NCBI GenBank assembly: GCA_017303775.1
Contig: JAFLCH010000007.1
Span: 1 to 41,615, forward strand
DNA: 41,615 nucleotides
Direction of reading: 5' to 3'
From: Anaerolineae bacterium
Lineage (GTDB): Bacteria; Chloroflexota; Anaerolineae; Aggregatilineales; Phototrophicaceae
The notes below the pieces were generated by a model, which saw only the letters and a list, made by a program, of their open reading frames with translations, did no database searches and had not been told where the DNA came from. This document shows positions 41,283-41,615 of this stretch, piece after piece (position 1 is the stretch's first letter; every line of letters starts with the position of its first letter). Both the position numbers and the translations under genes were made by a program.

Positions 41283-41615
41283 CTATGAGGATGGCGCGGC
41301 GGGCGGGAACGCACCGATTTGAGCGAGAACGCCGACCATATCCAGCACGGCCCAATTTTCCTCGACGAGACCTTCATCATTGAAGCGGAGGATGCCGATG
41401 CCTTCCATGAGGATGGGGTTGCCGGTGGGCGGGTAGACACCGAAGAGCGTGCCGGTGTGGGTGCCGGTGTAGGTGACGCGGACGACGAGTTCGTGCTCAC
41501 CGATGATGGTGGCGTGGGTGGTCTGGATCATGTCGGGGACGCCCAAGCGGAAGGTGTCGATGTAATCCTTCAGCCCTTGCAGGTCGATTTCGGGGGCGAG
41601 AGGAAGGTGGCCGAC
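41283..41615 (-). CDS. SnoaL-like (ester cyclase) protein, 5' part outside the window
   Basis: The last 110 codons of a second SnoaL-like protein, reading into the window from beyond 41615. It shows LKDYIDTFRLGVPDM, IIGEHELVVRVTYTGTHTG and GIGILRFNDEGLVEENWAVLDMVGVLAQIG. The last part parallels DDGKIIEEWVQFDVLGFLTQLG in the next gene, so the two are likely tandem paralogues. Its N-terminus and any signal peptide cannot be seen. Confidence 0.8.
   Translation of the reverse strand, partial: VGHLPLAPEIDLQGLKDYIDTFRLGVPDMIQTTHATIIGEHELVVRVTYTGTHTGTLFGVYPPTGNPILMEGIGILRFNDEGLVEENWAVLDMVGVLAQIGAFPPAAPSS

Overview
The window looks like a chromosomal segment of a filamentous Chloroflexota bacterium, most likely of the class Anaerolineae. 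This is an inference from gene content: many peptide and sugar ABC transporters, a very large Ser/Thr kinase with NTPase and WD40 repeats, a GH13_18 phosphorylase, a receiver-DUF309 protein and secreted SnoaL-like proteins. There is no rRNA, tRNA, CRISPR array, integrase or recognisable IS transposase. GC content is visibly uneven: about 9.6-12.3 kb and 37.9-41.6 kb are GC-rich, while 21.3-31.5 kb is clearly richer in A+T.

Layout. 0-5.3 kb: two oligopeptide ABC permeases (+) run into a shared bidirectional terminator, facing a family-5 solute-binding protein and an M14-type zinc carboxypeptidase-like protein (-). 5.5-9.2 kb: two overlapping genes for the halves of a heterodimeric ABC exporter with one degenerate ATP site. 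9.6-11.6 kb: a MoxR-type ATPase, a lipoprotein and a cupin. 11.6-12.87 kb: a gene-free block of diverged repeats, a GTC microsatellite and a possible gene remnant. 12.9-16.6 kb: a GNAT acetyltransferase, a binding protein with two fused FepB-like domains, and a DtxR-family regulator that has lost its primary metal ligands.

17.3-21.3 kb: a four-gene minus-strand operon containing an unrecognised CxxC protein, two ZigA/YciC-type COG0523 GTPases and, between them, a thioredoxin-reductase-like flavoprotein. Two Zur-like 7-1-7 palindromes lie over and just downstream of its promoter, suggesting a zinc-starvation response. 21.6-27.7 kb: a ribose-type sugar ABC importer (ATPase, permease, Tat-exported binding protein), followed by an extended SDR and a LacI regulator, with a good promoter and repeated TGTGCA half-sites in front of the ATPase gene. 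28.0-30.7 kb: a LexA-type DNA-binding domain without its peptidase, an enterochelin-esterase-like protein lacking the nucleophilic Ser, and a DUF2726/zinc-finger protein.

30.8-31.9 kb: a divergent TetR / glyoxalase-fold pair with a 21-bp perfect palindrome in the promoter. 32.1-35.6 kb: a tight operon of a sucrose-phosphorylase-like GH13_18 enzyme, a pseudo-receiver-DUF309 fusion and a secreted TolB-like propeller. 35.9-41.6 kb: a 1559-residue kinase / LuxR-HTH / NTPase / membrane segment / WD40 protein preceded by two SnoaL-like proteins, one of them cut by the window edge.

The strongest leads for something new are the zinc-type operon with its unknown first gene, the kinase-HTH-STAND-WD40 protein with its secreted neighbours, and the paired departures from family catalytic or metal residues in the Fes-like and DtxR-like proteins. 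All family assignments were made by eye, without database searches.
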